This document shows, one piece after another, positions 63,905-64,000 of a stretch of DNA of 64,000 bases (within the stretch, counting starts at the first letter, position 1; the number at the start of each line of letters is the position of its first letter). The position numbers were made by a program, and so were the translations under genes. The stretch comes from Pseudomonas sp. BSw22131 (lineage in GTDB: Bacteria > Pseudomonadota > Gammaproteobacteria > Pseudomonadales > Pseudomonadaceae). The stretch covers positions 62,001 through 126,000 of the forward strand of contig NZ_CP113949.1 of NCBI RefSeq assembly GCF_026810445.1. Reading direction: 5' to 3'. Under the pieces are notes generated by a model. It searched no databases and was not told the origin of the DNA. It saw only the letters and a program-made list of their open reading frames with translations.

Positions 63905-64000
63905 TTAAAGCATTTTGCGGAACTGGATATAGCCAGGCCGCTGCGCAATACGTTCGTAAAGCTGGATCGCCGTTGCATTGGTTTCGTGGGTCAGCCAGTG
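63905..64000 (-). CDS. GNAT-family protein, C-terminal part
   Basis: The visible 31 residues end with HWLTHETNATAIQLYERI and QFRKML, the typical C-terminus of a GNAT acetyltransferase. The gene enters from the right edge of the window. A TAA at 63905-63907 closes it. Confidence 0.75.
   Translation of the reverse strand, partial: HWLTHETNATAIQLYERIAQRPGYIQFRKML

Noticed and set aside
1..64000. CRISPR arrays, tRNA or rRNA genes
   Set aside because: No regularly spaced direct repeats, cloverleaf or rRNA-like sequence was noticed on reading; a dedicated search was not possible.

Overview
The window is a GC-rich Proteobacterial chromosome segment that reads as Pseudomonas, most likely of the fluorescens/syringae lineage. 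Supporting signs are the pycR-pycA-pycB block beside an RpiR/HexR-type regulator, uvrD beside a Tim44-domain protein, opgD, Zur-type boxes (TGTTATACTATAACA) in front of COG0523 GTPases, Pseudomonas-style REP palindromes and mostly Pseudomonas-like core neighbours. No rRNA, tRNA, CRISPR array or intact insertion sequence was seen.

Layout. 1-4607: a zinc-starvation type locus with a minus-strand ABC importer (permease cut by the window edge, binding protein, ATPase) and, divergently, a COG0523 GTPase and a WD40 protein, with two Zur-like boxes between them. 4608-5426: non-coding, with a 151 bp MITE-like inverted-repeat element. 5427-14560: an FAD oxidoreductase, a double-GNAT acetyltransferase, a D,D-carboxypeptidase, a two-component system divergent from a ModA-like binding protein, a LysR regulator and an EamA transporter. 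14717-25204: a LysR gene followed by a tightly coupled eight-gene plus-strand operon. 25352-29989: a minus-strand polysaccharide group (acyltransferase, PslG-like hydrolase, Wzy-like protein). 30419-32038: opgD. 32686-38742: three SPFH (HflK/HflC-like) proteins and a metal P-type ATPase. 38973-42446: a cyclopropane synthase-like methyltransferase, a cardiolipin synthase and a DUF3617 protein. 42645-47086: a second zinc-starvation type region with an amidase, two more COG0523 GTPases, two small secreted proteins and two Zur-like boxes. 47106-57374: conserved housekeeping genes, uvrD, a degenerate-GGDEF/EAL protein and a HexR-like regulator. 57575-62221: a small PA3496-like protein, pycR and the two-subunit pyruvate carboxylase. 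62400-64000: a hypothetical protein and two GNAT enzymes, the last one partial.

The most interesting part is the operon at 15911-25204. It encodes a small cupin, a methionyl-tRNA-synthetase-like protein, a DAO-type flavoprotein and an amino-acid N-hydroxylase. That is the enzyme set known to build hydrazines (N-N bonds) in Streptomyces pathways such as s56-p1 and triacsin. Here it is combined with an SbnA/SbnB pair for L-2,3-diaminopropionate, a periplasmic-binding-protein fold lacking a signal peptide, and a 609-residue FAD/NAD(P)-binding protein. There is no NRPS or carrier protein. The inferred product is a small hydrazine or N-N-bonded amino acid, perhaps built from diaminopropionate. The flanking LysR genes and EamA transporter are candidates for control and export. 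The substrate, the product and the order of steps are inference.
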